Below, one piece after another: positions 10,213 to 19,102 of a DNA stretch of 64,000 nucleotides. The position numbers were made by a program, and so were the translations under genes. The stretch's first letter is position 1. The number at the start of each line of letters is the position of its first letter. The DNA comes from an uncultured Leptolyngbyaceae cyanobacterium (GTDB taxonomy: Bacteria > Cyanobacteriota > Cyanobacteriia > Leptolyngbyales > Leptolyngbyaceae): NCBI GenBank assembly GCA_938023035.1, contig CALIDI010000002.1:62001-126000 (forward strand), read 5' to 3'. A model generated the notes under the pieces. The model was not told the DNA's origin. It was given only the letters and a program-made list of their open reading frames with translations, and did no database searches.

Positions 10213-12102
10213 CTAGGGTCTGGCCGGTGACAACTGCTCTTGGGGGGGCGCTGGCGGGCTGGGATTCATTTCTCGCCATACGACGGCTCCAACGCCAGCG
10301 ATTAAGATGCCGAGGGCTAGCACTGCTAAAATCAACAGTCCTTTGCCTGATTGCGGGTTAGAGGTTGTCTCTGGTTCTGAGGTGGCCGGAGGGTCTGCTA
10401 GCGCATGGGAGGCTTCGGACCAGCGTGTGGTTGGGTGCTCCATCGTGGGTAAGCTGACCACTGGTACCGGCGGCGAAACCCTGACGTGGAGAAGGGCTAG
10501 AGAGGTGTTGTCGTGACCATTTTTCTGATTAGCCAGATCGAGCCAGGCATGGGCAATCTCTAGCAGGGTTCGTTTGCCCAAAAAGAAGGGGTCGGTGATT
10601 TCTGGCCAATATTGCTCAACCAGATGGTGATCGCTCAAACCATCGGAGCAGAGCAGCAAAATGCCATCTTCTTCGAGAATAAAGCGCTGCACTGTCGGGC
10701 GCAGATATTCGCTGTCGCGGGTTCCAAGGGCCTGGGTGAGCGCCCCAGCATCAGGACGCTGTAAAGCCTCGCGGTAGAGCGATCGCCCCATTCGCACTTC
10801 GCGCACAGCGACATCATCATCTACCGTTAGTTGTTGACAGTAGCGGGGGGTAATCCAGTAAGCGCGGCTATCACCTACACTGACCAGATACAGTTCATGA
10901 CTATTCTCAAAGGTGCCCGTTGGGGTTGGTAGTCGCTGGGGCACTTGCACCGCCATCATCAGCGTTGTGCCCATACGGCGGCGGTCTTCCCGGCCTTGGT
11001 CATTATTTTGGGCCGCGATCAAATTATTTACAACCCGCACACTCGCCTCTAGTTGCTCACTCAACAAATGCGGGGGAATCAACTCTGACTGCTGGAGAAC
11101 TTCTGCTAAAAAGGCCTGGGCCTGGAGCTTGAACGACTGCACCGCTAATTGACTGGCCACTTCTCCGCCCTCATGGCCACCAATGCCATCACAAACAATT
11201 GCGACTCGAGGAAATAGCCCGTCATTGGGTAAGCTGCTGGTGCCAAGGGGGTAACAACTGTCTTCATTGTGGGAGCGATCGCGCCCGGTATCGGTTAAGC
11301 CTACCAGATTCAAATGCAGCGGTAGTTGAGCCGCTTGCTGTAGCAAGTGTTGGTTGAGCTGGGTCGCGATCGTAGTGACGGTTACCCCTTCCTGCTGCAT
11401 CGCTTGACAGAGTTGTTTCAGGGGTTGGCGCAGGTCTGGATGCGCCTGATCTACCCATCCCAACCATAAACCGGCCAAGTCGGCCAGGGTCAGTTCTGGC
11501 GCACTCAGAGGCAACACCTCCGCATCTCGATAGAGCTGACACAGCCGCACTCGCCAGCCTTCTACCCGCAGGTTATCGGGTGCAAATAGACTTGCTGCCA
11601 CCCCTTCGGTTTGCAACGGAGTCCACAGTTCCAACAATTGCCATAACCAGTAAACCTGCCGCACCGGATGCGCCCCAACCCATGCCTGCGATAGCACCGG
11701 GTAGAGCAAATTAGAGCGATCCAACGGAATATTTTCAAGCAGAAAAATTTCACCCTGGGGCGACACCTTTGGATCTAGACAAAACCCATAGACTTCCGGC
11801 AGATGCAACCGTTTGGGATAAAGCCGCAAGTAGGGAGCGATCGCCGCTTCTGGCCAGGTGTCTGGTATATCCGGCGGTAAGGCGGGTTGGGTATCGAGCC
11901 AGAGGCGGGGAGCGGTCACGTAATAGCGCCCGCTGCCGACAGTCGCACCGACCGCCACCTGTGCCGCTGCCGGCCCAACGGCCCAGAGGTAACGATAAAC
12001 CAGCGCAGTGCCGCAGGTTTGACAGGTATTTTTGCCCAATGTATTTAAGGGCGCACTACAGGCAGGGTTGGGGCAGTAGAGGTGAGGGCCGGGCTGATTC
12101 AT
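10213..12102 (-). CDS. PP2C-type protein phosphatase with N-terminal zinc ribbon and C-terminal TM
   Basis: From ATG 12102 the protein has 629 residues. Cys10, Cys15, Cys27 and Cys30 form a zinc-ribbon-like pair of knuckles (YCPNPAC, CQTCG). Residues about 35-260 are a region without a clear family call that looks like a degenerate kinase-type or FHA-free regulatory module. The PP2C domain begins near 264 (GLTDTGRDRSHNEDS) and carries the metal motif CDGIGGHEGGE near 304 and later SVGDSRAYW and LLLCSDGLSDH. A Pro/Thr-rich linker and one membrane helix (LLILAVLALGILIAGVGAVVW) close the protein. It should remove phosphate from Ser/Thr residues near the membrane. A TTG at 12117 is the only earlier in-frame start and is less likely. 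Substrates are unknown; a receptor kinase and an FHA protein occur elsewhere in the window. Confidence 0.88.
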   Translation of the reverse strand: MNQPGPHLYCPNPACSAPLNTLGKNTCQTCGTALVYRYLWAVGPAAAQVAVGATVGSGRYYVTAPRLWLDTQPALPPDIPDTWPEAAIAPYLRLYPKRLHLPEVYGFCLDPKVSPQGEIFLLENIPLDRSNLLYPVLSQAWVGAHPVRQVYWLWQLLELWTPLQTEGVAASLFAPDNLRVEGWRVRLCQLYRDAEVLPLSAPELTLADLAGLWLGWVDQAHPDLRQPLKQLCQAMQQEGVTVTTIATQLNQHLLQQAAQLPLHLNLVGLTDTGRDRSHNEDSCYPLGTSSLPNDGLFPRVAIVCDGIGGHEGGEVASQLAVQSFKLQAQAFLAEVLQQSELIPPHLLSEQLEASVRVVNNLIAAQNNDQGREDRRRMGTTLMMAVQVPQRLPTPTGTFENSHELYLVSVGDSRAYWITPRYCQQLTVDDDVAVREVRMGRSLYREALQRPDAGALTQALGTRDSEYLRPTVQRFILEEDGILLLCSDGLSDHHLVEQYWPEITDPFFLGKRTLLEIAHAWLDLANQKNGHDNTSLALLHVRVSPPVPVVSLPTMEHPTTRWSEASHALADPPATSEPETTSNPQSGKGLLILAVLALGILIAGVGAVVWREMNPSPPAPPQEQLSPARP

Positions 12103-12117
12103 GGGATAAAGCAGCAA

Positions 12118-12521
12118 GTAGCTCGCAGGATGATAACAGTAGACGTTGCAGACGGGCTTGCCCCGGGGGGCTGGGATGAACTGACCGGGGCGATCGCATT
12201 TGGTAAGGTTCGTTGAGTTTTCGGGCTACATTTGCCCAGGTCGCTAAACTAGAAGAATAAGTGGGTGACGTCTTCCAACAAAGCTTTTCCTTTGCAGGGT
12301 AAGTATACGGCGAATTAATTCATCCTGGTCTTAAAGTTACACACCTCCCTTGGTTAGCCAACTTTTATAGGGATTTGATGCTCATCAGAGTTTAGAAGAG
12401 AACTCTCCTAGTAAGACTGCACGAAGTCAGAAATTTGCGCAGCCCGATCCGAAGCTTGACATCCTGCAAGTGAAGCTATCGATAGCATCGCCCCGATTGA
12501 ATCACCATTGAAACAGTCGAT
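12118..12521. other. Divergent spacer upstream of PP2C and NfeD genes
   Basis: No gene is seen in these 404 bases. Two items stand out. One is a small hairpin AGAGTT/AACTCT near 12388-12408. The other is a perfect TTGACA at 12456-12461 with weak -10 candidates 15-17 bases further on, listed separately. Confidence 0.4.
12456..12484 (+). promoter_or_regulatory. Candidate sigma70 promoter for nfeD-like gene
   Basis: A consensus -35 TTGACA (12456-12461) is followed by TATCGA at a 15-base spacing or TCGATA at 17. The -10 match is poor, so only the -35 element is persuasive. It lies about 60 bases before the NfeD start. Confidence 0.35.
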
Positions 12522-12947
12522 ATGACCCTCAATCCTACAATTATCTGGCTGTCTGTAGGGTTTGCCCTCTGCGTTGCCGAAGCCTGTTTACCCTTCGGTT
12601 TCATTGAGCTTGCGATGGGCATCAGCGCCCTTTTAGTCGCCGCCACATCCCTGTTTTTACCCCTGAATTTGCAGGTACTCCTGTGGATGGTGTTGTCAGG
12701 TGCGTTGATCTGGTTTGCCCGACGCTTTGTCCATGGGCGTGCTGGTCGAGAACTGGACTCCACCGAGGCTGAAACCCTCACCGAAATTCGGGCTGGAGAG
12801 GTGGGTCGGGTGCTCTATGAGGGCAACTCCTGGGCAGCCCGCTGCGATGACGAGCAGATGAGTATTGCCTCTCAACAAAAGGTGTACGTGGTAGGGCGGC
12901 GGGGGACAACGTTGATTGTGATGCCCCAGCACCTGTTACATTCCTGA
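12522..12947 (+). CDS. NfeD family membrane protein
   Basis: The 141-residue protein has the layout of short NfeD (NfeD1b/YbbK-type) proteins. Hydrophobic helices at about 7-28 and 33-66 are followed by a soluble OB-fold domain (EIRAGEVGRVLYEGNSWAARC, then VYVVGRRGTTLIV). NfeD proteins are found next to SPFH/stomatin genes and are thought to act as membrane partners in lipid-raft-like assemblies or membrane protein quality control. Here the stomatin gene follows 166 bases downstream on the same strand, matching the classic pair. The serine-protease domain of long NfeD forms is absent. No Shine-Dalgarno is visible at the start. Confidence 0.85.
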   Translation: MTLNPTIIWLSVGFALCVAEACLPFGFIELAMGISALLVAATSLFLPLNLQVLLWMVLSGALIWFARRFVHGRAGRELDSTEAETLTEIRAGEVGRVLYEGNSWAARCDDEQMSIASQQKVYVVGRRGTTLIVMPQHLLHS

Positions 12948-13113
12948 CCAGGCTCAGGCTGATTGTCTGCGGCCTGCTTGAGAGCTGTGTAGTCAACCTA
13001 GCACCCGTGGGGTTGAGCCAATCGTTGGGGGCGATCGCAGCCTTTAGTCGTAACCCATTTAAACAAGGGGCAAAGGCTTGAAGATTGATATTTCTTTACT
13101 GGAGGAATGATTC

Positions 13114-14052
13114 ATGTGGCAGTGGTTTGTAGCAGCAGCAGTGGGGGTTGCGGTCGTTTCCAGACCGCTGAGAATTATTCAGCAGGGGAACGAAGCTCTG
13201 GTTGAGCGGTTAGGTAAATATGATCGCAAGCTGAAGCCTGGATTAAGCCTAGTGATTCCGGGTCTAGAGAATGTGGCCTACATCGAAACCATTCGCGAGA
13301 AGGTGTTAGATATTCCCCCCCAACCCTGTATTACCCGCGATAACGTCTCTATTACTGTGGATGCAGTCGTTTACTGGCGGATTGTGGATATGGAGAAAGC
13401 CTACTACAAGGTGCAAAACCTCCAAGCTGCCATGGAGAACATGGTGCGTACCCAGATTCGGGCTGAAATGGGACGGCTAGAATTGGATGAAACCTTCACG
13501 GCGCGATCGCAAATCAACGAGATTCTGCTACGCGAATTAGACAACGCTACCGATCCCTGGGGCGTCAAAGTGACCCGGGTGGAACTGCGCGATATCATGC
13601 CCTCCCATGCCGTGCAAGAATCGATGGAACTGCAAATGTCTGCGGAGCGAAAAAAACGGGCCGCAATTCTCACTTCAGAGGGAGAACGAGACTCTGCCGT
13701 GAACTCAGCCCGTGGTAAAGCAGAGGCCCAAGTGCTGGAAGCAGAAGCAAAGCAAAAAGCAACCATATTGCAAGCCGAAGCCGAACAAAAGGCCATCATT
13801 CTTAAGGCCCAGGCTGATCGCCAAAAGCAAGTGCTACAAGCCCAGGCCACTGCCGAAGCCATTAAAATTGTGCAGCAAGCCCTGCAAAATGACCCAGCGG
13901 CAGCAGATGCTGGCAAACTCTTGCTGGCTCTGGGCTACCTCGATATGGGGGCCACCATTGGTAAGAGCGACAGCAGCAAGGTCATGTTTATTGACCCGGC
14001 TAGCATTCCCGCAACGGTACAGGGCATGTTGTCAATGGTGCAAAAGCACTAA
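13114..14052 (+). CDS. SPFH/band 7 stomatin-like protein (slipin/QmcA type)
   Basis: The 312-residue protein has a short N-terminal membrane anchor, then the SPFH core beginning [22 protein letters not shown], with [24 protein letters not shown] and [12 protein letters not shown]. Residues about 170-250 form a long Ala/Glu/Lys/Gln-rich coiled coil (repeats of [18 protein letters not shown] type). The C-terminal segment contains [11 protein letters not shown]. Such proteins oligomerise on membranes and, in bacteria, associate with NfeD and with quality-control proteases. GGAGG at 13101-13105 lies 8 bases before the ATG, a strong translation start. The preceding NfeD gene probably shares its transcript. 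Confidence 0.93.
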   Translation: MWQWFVAAAVGVAVVSRPLRIIQQGNEALVERLGKYDRKLKPGLSLVIPGLENVAYIETIREKVLDIPPQPCITRDNVSITVDAVVYWRIVDMEKAYYKVQNLQAAMENMVRTQIRAEMGRLELDETFTARSQINEILLRELDNATDPWGVKVTRVELRDIMPSHAVQESMELQMSAERKKRAAILTSEGERDSAVNSARGKAEAQVLEAEAKQKATILQAEAEQKAIILKAQADRQKQVLQAQATAEAIKIVQQALQNDPAAADAGKLLLALGYLDMGATIGKSDSSKVMFIDPASIPATVQGMLSMVQKH

Positions 14053-14334
14053 AGACTGTAGAGAATAACTAAAAACCTTAGCGGTTTGTCCCAGAGGCCG
14101 GGCGAATGGTGGTTTCCTCATTCCCCTGGCCTTTTGGGCAGGCTTCGTCAATCGGTCTTCGTGGTGAAGCCTCAGATCATAGGGGGCTGATTCTTCAGAA
14201 GATGGCTAAAGACCTACCCCTCTGGTAGCCCTAACGACTCGAGTCGCGGCCATATGAACAAACTCCGCCTCCGCAGGTAGAGAACCAGAAGCTGTTCAGT
14301 CTATGACGACTTGGGCGATGCTCTGAGTGCTGAA

Positions 14335-14430
14335 TGACCCTCATCCCCCAGCCCCTTCTGCCAAACTGGGGAGAAGGGGAGGTCGATTCAAGTCTCTCTT
14401 TAAAATTTCGGAGGGGGTTGGGGTGGGGCT
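14335..14430 (-). repeat. Partial type C intergenic repeat
   Basis: The stretch CCCTCATCCCCCAGCCCCTTCT...GGGGAGAAGGGG matches the inverted orientation of the type C element, as at 38956-39103, but the outer part has diverged. Confidence 0.55.
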
Positions 14431-14552
14431 TGCTTCCTGAAGGCTATCGTGATGCAGAGCCATTTGCGTCGGTGATAATGGCTCTGTCAAGTTTGAGTGT
14501 ATGAGTACGGTCAAAACCTTTACCCCATTCCCTCGATGACAACCTTTACACT

Positions 14553-14583
14553 AAAAGGGCACGGCTCAGGCTGTGCTTTTTGG
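14553..14583 (+). terminator. Terminator-like hairpin just upstream of ubiX
   Basis: AAAAGGGCACGGC and GCTGTGCTTTTT pair around a TCAG loop, giving a GC stem flanked by A and T runs, the form of an intrinsic terminator. It ends 26 bases before the ubiX start. It may end upstream transcription, or act as an attenuator if ubiX is transcribed from further upstream. Confidence 0.55.
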
Positions 14584-14608
14584 CTTCGTCTCCTAAACGG
14601 TTTTGATT

Positions 14609-15229
14609 GTGCCTGACTCTTCTTCTGCTCCTTTGATTCTTGGCGTTACCGGTGCCTCTGGGTTGATTTATGCGGTGCGCGCCCTCCGCTTTTTGTTGGC
14701 CGCAGACTATGCTATCGAGTTAGTGGCTTCTAAAGCGGTGTACATGGTCTGGCAGGCTGAGCAAGATCGGCGAATGCCAGCGGAACCTGTGCAGCAAGAG
14801 CACTTTTGGCGATCGCAGGCAGGGGTAGAAGCCGCAGGTAAGCTCACCTGCCATCCCTGGAGCGATGTTGGAGCCAACATTGCCAGCGGTTCCTATCGGA
14901 CCTTGGGGATGCTGGTGTTGCCCTGTAGTATGAGCACTGTCGCAAAACTGGCAACAGGCTTAAGCTCTGATTTGCTAGAGCGGGCTGCCGATGTCCAACT
15001 AAAGGAAGGCCGTAAACTGGTGTTAGTACCACGCGAAACCCCCTTTAGCCTGATCCATCTCCGGAATCTGACTACCCTTGCCGAAGCTGGAGCGCGAATT
15101 GTGCCAGCGATTCCAGCCTGGTATCATCACCCCCAGACGATAGAGGATCTCGTCGATTTTGTCGTTGCCCGCGCCCTGGATCAGTTTGCGATCGACTGTG
15201 TTCCCATTCAGCGCTGGCAGGGGCATTGA
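14609..15229 (+). CDS. ubiX: Flavin prenyltransferase UbiX
   Basis: From GTG 14609 the protein is 206 residues, normal for UbiX/Pad1. The FMN-binding Rossmann motif GVTGASG is at residues 12-18, followed by the conserved VLPCSMSTVAKLATGLSSDLLERAADV, the core VPRETPFS and LIHLRNLTTLAEAGA. UbiX joins dimethylallyl phosphate to FMN to give prenylated FMN, the cofactor of UbiD decarboxylases. A ubiD gene lies at 45877 in this window. In cyanobacteria the pair serves the decarboxylation step of plastoquinone synthesis. TTG 14603 is an alternative start adding two residues. No Shine-Dalgarno is visible. Confidence 0.95.
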   Translation: MPDSSSAPLILGVTGASGLIYAVRALRFLLAADYAIELVASKAVYMVWQAEQDRRMPAEPVQQEHFWRSQAGVEAAGKLTCHPWSDVGANIASGSYRTLGMLVLPCSMSTVAKLATGLSSDLLERAADVQLKEGRKLVLVPRETPFSLIHLRNLTTLAEAGARIVPAIPAWYHHPQTIEDLVDFVVARALDQFAIDCVPIQRWQGH

Positions 15230-15367
15230 ACTCAATCAAAACGCTATCAGCCGCTCAGCATGGCTGGCCGAGTGTTGTTCCTGCTGTCTCTTTCTAAGAG
15301 AGAAAGCCAGCCAGTCGTTTGGTGCTAGCAAATGCTTGAGTCTTGCTCTGAATCTGCCGCCGGGAGT

Positions 15368-16267
15368 TTAACCCGGTGACTTTGCCAAAATTTGTTTCAG
15401 TTGAGTGCAGGTCTGCTCAATCTTTTCAATACTGCCAGGGTTGACCATGCCGTAATAGTCCAAAACATGTACTTGTTGGGTCTGAGTGGCTTTGAGTTGG
15501 TTCCAGAAGGGTAGCGACTTTAACTGCTCAACTACTCCGGGTTCTGTATCAACCAAAATCATCACATCCGGGTTGGCCTGCAACACCCGCTCCGCTGAAA
15601 GGGTGATATAGCCGCGGGTTGGACTTTCACCCTGGAGATCGGCTGCCACATTTTGGGCATTCAACTGCGTGAGTAAATCCCCGGCCCAGCTTGCTTTATT
15701 AGGCGCAAGAATCGGCTGCTGGCTCACTAGCACCAAGGTTGAGGGGGATTGGGTCGGGGCATTGGCCTTGCAGGCTTGCAGGCGTTGCAAAAGGGGAGTG
15801 GGATCGGCTCCGATCGCCGTTGCAAGTTCTCGCGTTTGCTGCTCTAAATCTGCCCAACTGCCTACTTGCGTCGCCAGGGTATTGATGCCCAATTCCTTTA
15901 GCCGTGCCAGAGCGCGGTCATGAAACCCCGTCGCTCCAATCACCAAATCGGGTTTAAGGGCGGCGATCGCCTCCAGATTTGGTGGGGTGCGTCCTTGGCT
16001 GACGATCGGCAACCCTTGAAAGCGGGGATCTTTGGCAAGCAGGCGACTGCCAGTAATGCCCACCAGCTTAGAAGCATCCAACTGCCTAATAATATCCGCC
16101 GAGAGGGATGTAAGAGCTACCACACGATGGGCGCGTGCCTGCGAAATCGGTTTGTCTGGTGAGGCTGGAGGGGCCTGCGGTGAAGCAGGCACAGACTGTT
16201 GCAGGGCCGGAGCACACGCTATCAGGGTAAGGCAGAGGAGGAGGGCTAGGGGGGTGAAGTCTGGCAT
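15368..16267 (-). CDS. ABC importer substrate-binding lipoprotein (BtuF/FecB-like)
   Basis: The 299-residue protein starts with a lipoprotein signal peptide ending in the lipobox LIAC at about residues 15-18, followed by a Ser/Pro/Ala-rich linker. The rest is a periplasmic-binding (Peripla_BP_2) fold. It opens with RVVALTSLSADIIRQL, continues with VGITGSR and NLEAIAALKPDLVIG, and the C-terminal lobe contains ERVLQANPDVMILVDT and PFWNQLKATQTQQVHVLDYYG. These proteins bind heme, cobalamin or ferric siderophores and deliver them to a FecCD permease. It is the last gene of the minus-strand TonB locus, 149 bases after the receptor gene. Substrate cannot be told from the sequence. It is convergent with ubiX. 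Confidence 0.88.
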   Translation of the reverse strand: MPDFTPLALLLCLTLIACAPALQQSVPASPQAPPASPDKPISQARAHRVVALTSLSADIIRQLDASKLVGITGSRLLAKDPRFQGLPIVSQGRTPPNLEAIAALKPDLVIGATGFHDRALARLKELGINTLATQVGSWADLEQQTRELATAIGADPTPLLQRLQACKANAPTQSPSTLVLVSQQPILAPNKASWAGDLLTQLNAQNVAADLQGESPTRGYITLSAERVLQANPDVMILVDTEPGVVEQLKSLPFWNQLKATQTQQVHVLDYYGMVNPGSIEKIEQTCTQLKQILAKSPG

Positions 16268-16344
16268 AAGGGGGAGTAGAGGAATAAAGGAGTAGAAAAG
16301 AGGAAGTGGAGGAGCTAGGGCATGGCAGAGTAAAGGAGTGGAAA

Positions 16345-16410
16345 CCCTGGCTGGGGGTGCTGCCCTTCACACCCCCCTAACCCTGCGGACTCAGCAATCT
16401 GGCGATCGCG
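16345..16410. repeat. GGGG-hairpin spacer motif (copy 1 of 2 flanking the receptor gene)
   Basis: CTGGCTGGGGGTGCTGCCC...CCCCCCTAACCCTG, then ACTCAGCAATCTGGCGAT, resembles 18957-19030 upstream of the same receptor gene. The similarity is short and could reflect a small intergenic element. Confidence 0.35.
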
Positions 16411-16416
16411 ACAGAT

Positions 16417-18861
16417 CTAAAAGCGCCAAGTTAAGCCGACCCGCAGGCTGATTCCTGGTTGGGCAAAGCGGGCCAAATCGGCAGGAGCGGGGGCATTGAT
16501 CAACGGCTGCACATCGGAGTAAAGGAAGTATTGGTTGTTGAGTAAATTAAAAACGCCAATATTAAGGGTGACTAAAGGAGTGATGTTGTAGTACCCAATC
16601 AAATCGACAACAGTGTAGCCCGCTGGCGTGTAGGAACCCGACGGGCGATCGCCCAGGCGGGGTCTCCCCACAAAGCTAGTAATAAAATCGGCCCCCCAGC
16701 GGTCTTCGGGGGCGCGGTAGCGGAGTCCCACGACGGCCCTAAATGGTTCCACACTAACCAACGGTTCATCCCGCGTGAGATCATCGCCGACGGTATAGCC
16801 CAGGCTCGCCAGCAGGCTAAACCCATGGTTGGCTGGACTAAAGCGATACTGGCCGCTGGCTTCGACCCCATAGATCCTGGCTCTAGAAACATTTTGGGAC
16901 TGAAACAGTTGCACTGGAAACCCCGGCACAATCGTGAAATCTGTGCCTGCGGCGGCAAACCGCTCGATAAAGTCGCGATAAGAATTATAGAAACCTGTGA
17001 CCCCAAAATTAAACTGACGGAAATTACCCCGCACACCCAGCTCAAAACCATTGCTGGTTTCTGGTTTGAGATCGGGATTCGTCAGGGTTTTGTAACGAAA
17101 GAAAGGACTGGTCAGGTTTGTGAACCCGGCATTGATCTCACTGTAGAGGGGAGCGCGAAAGCCACGGGCATAGCGACCAACAATCGCAATTTCAGGAGTG
17201 GCTCTCCAAACAAAGCCAACACTGGGTGAAACTGCTGTGGAGTCAAAGTCGGCGGCTTCTGCACCAGGGTTCCGCTGATACAGCGCATCTGGGTCGGTGC
17301 TCAGCCGGTAGTAATCAAATCGTAGCCCCGGAATCAGAGTAAAAGTGTTGCCAAACTCGATCTCATTTTGCACATAAAGCCCGAACCGAAAGGTATCCGA
17401 ATCAGGAAAATCCTTAACGGCAAAGTTATCTGCCCCGATGAGGCTTGTGGTCAAAATCACGTTTCCAGCCGCATTGAAGCGGCGTTCAATGCCATCGCGA
17501 ATCCGCTCGTTGCGGGTGGTAGAAATATCTAGCCCATAGGTCAGACGATTCGCGACGTTGCCAATTTTGAACTGGCTTTGCAACTGGATTTCGCCCCCCA
17601 ATACCTGGTCAGAAAACGAGTTAGCCAGGTTGCGCAGACGTCGGCGATCCACTCCCGTATTGCGAATAAAGTCCTGGGTGCGTTCCTCCGTAATTTCTGC
17701 ATCCTGATAATAAAGGAAGAGGCGGGCACCACTGAGCCAGCTAGTATTGTTGGGGTCAACAAAGTCATAGCTCAGGCTAAACCGCGATCGCCGGGTCACC
17801 GTTTCCAACGTTTCGCCCGCCCCCCGAAATCCTGTAGGGCCGAGTAACGCTCCAACAAGACGCTTATTCACGCGAAAGTCATCTTCATTTTTGAAGGATT
17901 CTGCTGTAAAGCTCAGGCGGCTGGTGTCGTTGATTCGATAAACCAGTTTACCCAGGTAGTTAAACCGGCTGGTAACTCTAGGGTCAACAAACTCATTGCC
18001 CTTAGGCACTTTTGCCTCAAATCCATCCCGGCGGGTGTAGCTCAATAGAGCCTCCAGATTCCCTGTGCGCCCTGCAAACTGGGCCGTGTTCACCCAACTG
18101 CGATCGCTGCTGTCATAGTTGGTTGAGAGACTCAGCAAGGCATTTTCTTTGCCATAGCGATTAAGCAAATAGGCCGGGTCGAGGGTTTTAAAAGTGACAA
18201 CCCCACCCAAGGCATCACTACCATAGAGGGCAGATGCAGGGCCTTTAAAGATTTCTACCCGTTGTAGAGTTTCTAGTTCAACATAGTCGCGCCCTAGGGA
18301 AGGCGTCCCAAAGATAAACTGAGTTGGCACCCGAATGCCATCAGTCTGGATTAGCACGCGGTTGCCACCCAGGCCGCGAATAGTGATGTCTTGAAGGCCA
18401 TAGCGGCGGTTGTTGCCTACGGAAACATTCGGTTCATAACGCAGCAAATCCCGCAGATCACGCACCAGATTGACATCAATCGTATTGTCATCAATCACGG
18501 TGACACTCCCAGGAAATAACCGTACCGGACGGGGAGTGCGAGTACCTGTGATGGTAATTTCATCTTCATCCTCATCTGGCCCTGTTGCGGGGCTGGGTGT
18601 CGCCTCTGAGGGGGCTTCAGACTCTACCTGAGCCAGATCCTGCGCTTGGGTATTGAGTCGAGGGTTTTCCTGCAAACGAGGAATCTGGGTCTCAGTTATG
18701 GGACTGTTTTCTTGAGCCTCTGGGGTCACTCTGGTGACGGCAGGGGGTAGGCTTGCAGTCGGGTTCACTTCGGCCTGGGCGATCGCCGCAAATAGGGAAA
18801 CAATTCCCAGAGGAAAAAGGCTCAACAACAACGTGTTGAACAAATGCAAATTAGGTTTCAT
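16417..18861 (-). CDS. TonB-dependent outer-membrane receptor
   Basis: The 814-residue protein has a signal peptide (cleavage near AQA at about 30) and a Pro/Glu/Gln-rich extension to about 95. A TonB-box-like EITITGTR lies at 101-108, a plug domain at about 115-225 (DLLRYEPNVSVGNN, DITIRGLGGNRVLIQTDG, VEIFKGPASALYGSDALGG), and a 22-strand type barrel closes with aromatic F. FRAP at 569-571 region and NPDLKPE at 595-601 are hallmarks shared with heme/hemoglobin receptors (HemR/HmuR group), yet the His normally found between them is missing. It binds and imports an iron complex, heme, cobalamin or another scarce ligand across the outer membrane. It lies downstream of the ATPase, permease, ExbD and ExbB genes and upstream of the binding protein. 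The ligand is unproven. Confidence 0.92.
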   Translation of the reverse strand: MKPNLHLFNTLLLSLFPLGIVSLFAAIAQAEVNPTASLPPAVTRVTPEAQENSPITETQIPRLQENPRLNTQAQDLAQVESEAPSEATPSPATGPDEDEDEITITGTRTPRPVRLFPGSVTVIDDNTIDVNLVRDLRDLLRYEPNVSVGNNRRYGLQDITIRGLGGNRVLIQTDGIRVPTQFIFGTPSLGRDYVELETLQRVEIFKGPASALYGSDALGGVVTFKTLDPAYLLNRYGKENALLSLSTNYDSSDRSWVNTAQFAGRTGNLEALLSYTRRDGFEAKVPKGNEFVDPRVTSRFNYLGKLVYRINDTSRLSFTAESFKNEDDFRVNKRLVGALLGPTGFRGAGETLETVTRRSRFSLSYDFVDPNNTSWLSGARLFLYYQDAEITEERTQDFIRNTGVDRRRLRNLANSFSDQVLGGEIQLQSQFKIGNVANRLTYGLDISTTRNERIRDGIERRFNAAGNVILTTSLIGADNFAVKDFPDSDTFRFGLYVQNEIEFGNTFTLIPGLRFDYYRLSTDPDALYQRNPGAEAADFDSTAVSPSVGFVWRATPEIAIVGRYARGFRAPLYSEINAGFTNLTSPFFRYKTLTNPDLKPETSNGFELGVRGNFRQFNFGVTGFYNSYRDFIERFAAAGTDFTIVPGFPVQLFQSQNVSRARIYGVEASGQYRFSPANHGFSLLASLGYTVGDDLTRDEPLVSVEPFRAVVGLRYRAPEDRWGADFITSFVGRPRLGDRPSGSYTPAGYTVVDLIGYYNITPLVTLNIGVFNLLNNQYFLYSDVQPLINAPAPADLARFAQPGISLRVGLTWRF

Positions 18862-18956
18862 ACTGGTTTGACGTAGACTACTTGGGGCAAGTTGGCGCTT
18901 GCCCTTTTTCTTTGAAAACAGGCGGTAGCCATCGCTACCTAATTGAGGATAGGGAC

Positions 18957-19030
18957 AGGGGCAAAACCCCTAGCTGGGGGCAACGCCCCACTCCCTTAAC
19001 CTCTAATGAACTCAGCCACCGGGCGATAGC
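18957..19030. repeat. GGGG-hairpin spacer motif (copy 2)
   Basis: CTAGCTGGGGGCAACGCCCCACTCCC, then ACTCAGCCACCGGGCGAT, resembles 16345-16410. GGGGGCAACGCCCC is itself a short inverted repeat. The element sits in the gap between the ATPase and receptor genes. Confidence 0.35.
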
Positions 19031-19102
19031 AATCAATTAAGGCCAGCTTGCAATTCGTTGGTTCTCCACAGGCGAGGCAACGAGTCTGGACTGAACGGTG
19101 GT

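Larger units (their letters stand above)
14053..14608. other. Spacer between stomatin and ubiX genes
   Basis: These 556 bases hold no convincing gene. They contain a partial type C repeat (14335-14430) and, 26 bases before ubiX, a terminator-like hairpin (14553-14582). Confidence 0.5.

Noticed and set aside
16086-16370. 94-codon minus-strand frame around the binding-protein start
   Set aside because: It is another frame of the lipoprotein gene's 5' region and a low-complexity Ser/Pro/Leu-rich read of a purine/pyrimidine-biased spacer.
18862-19102. Cobalamin riboswitch upstream of the TonB receptor
   Set aside because: I looked for the conserved GCCACTG box and related B12 elements on the minus strand and did not find them.
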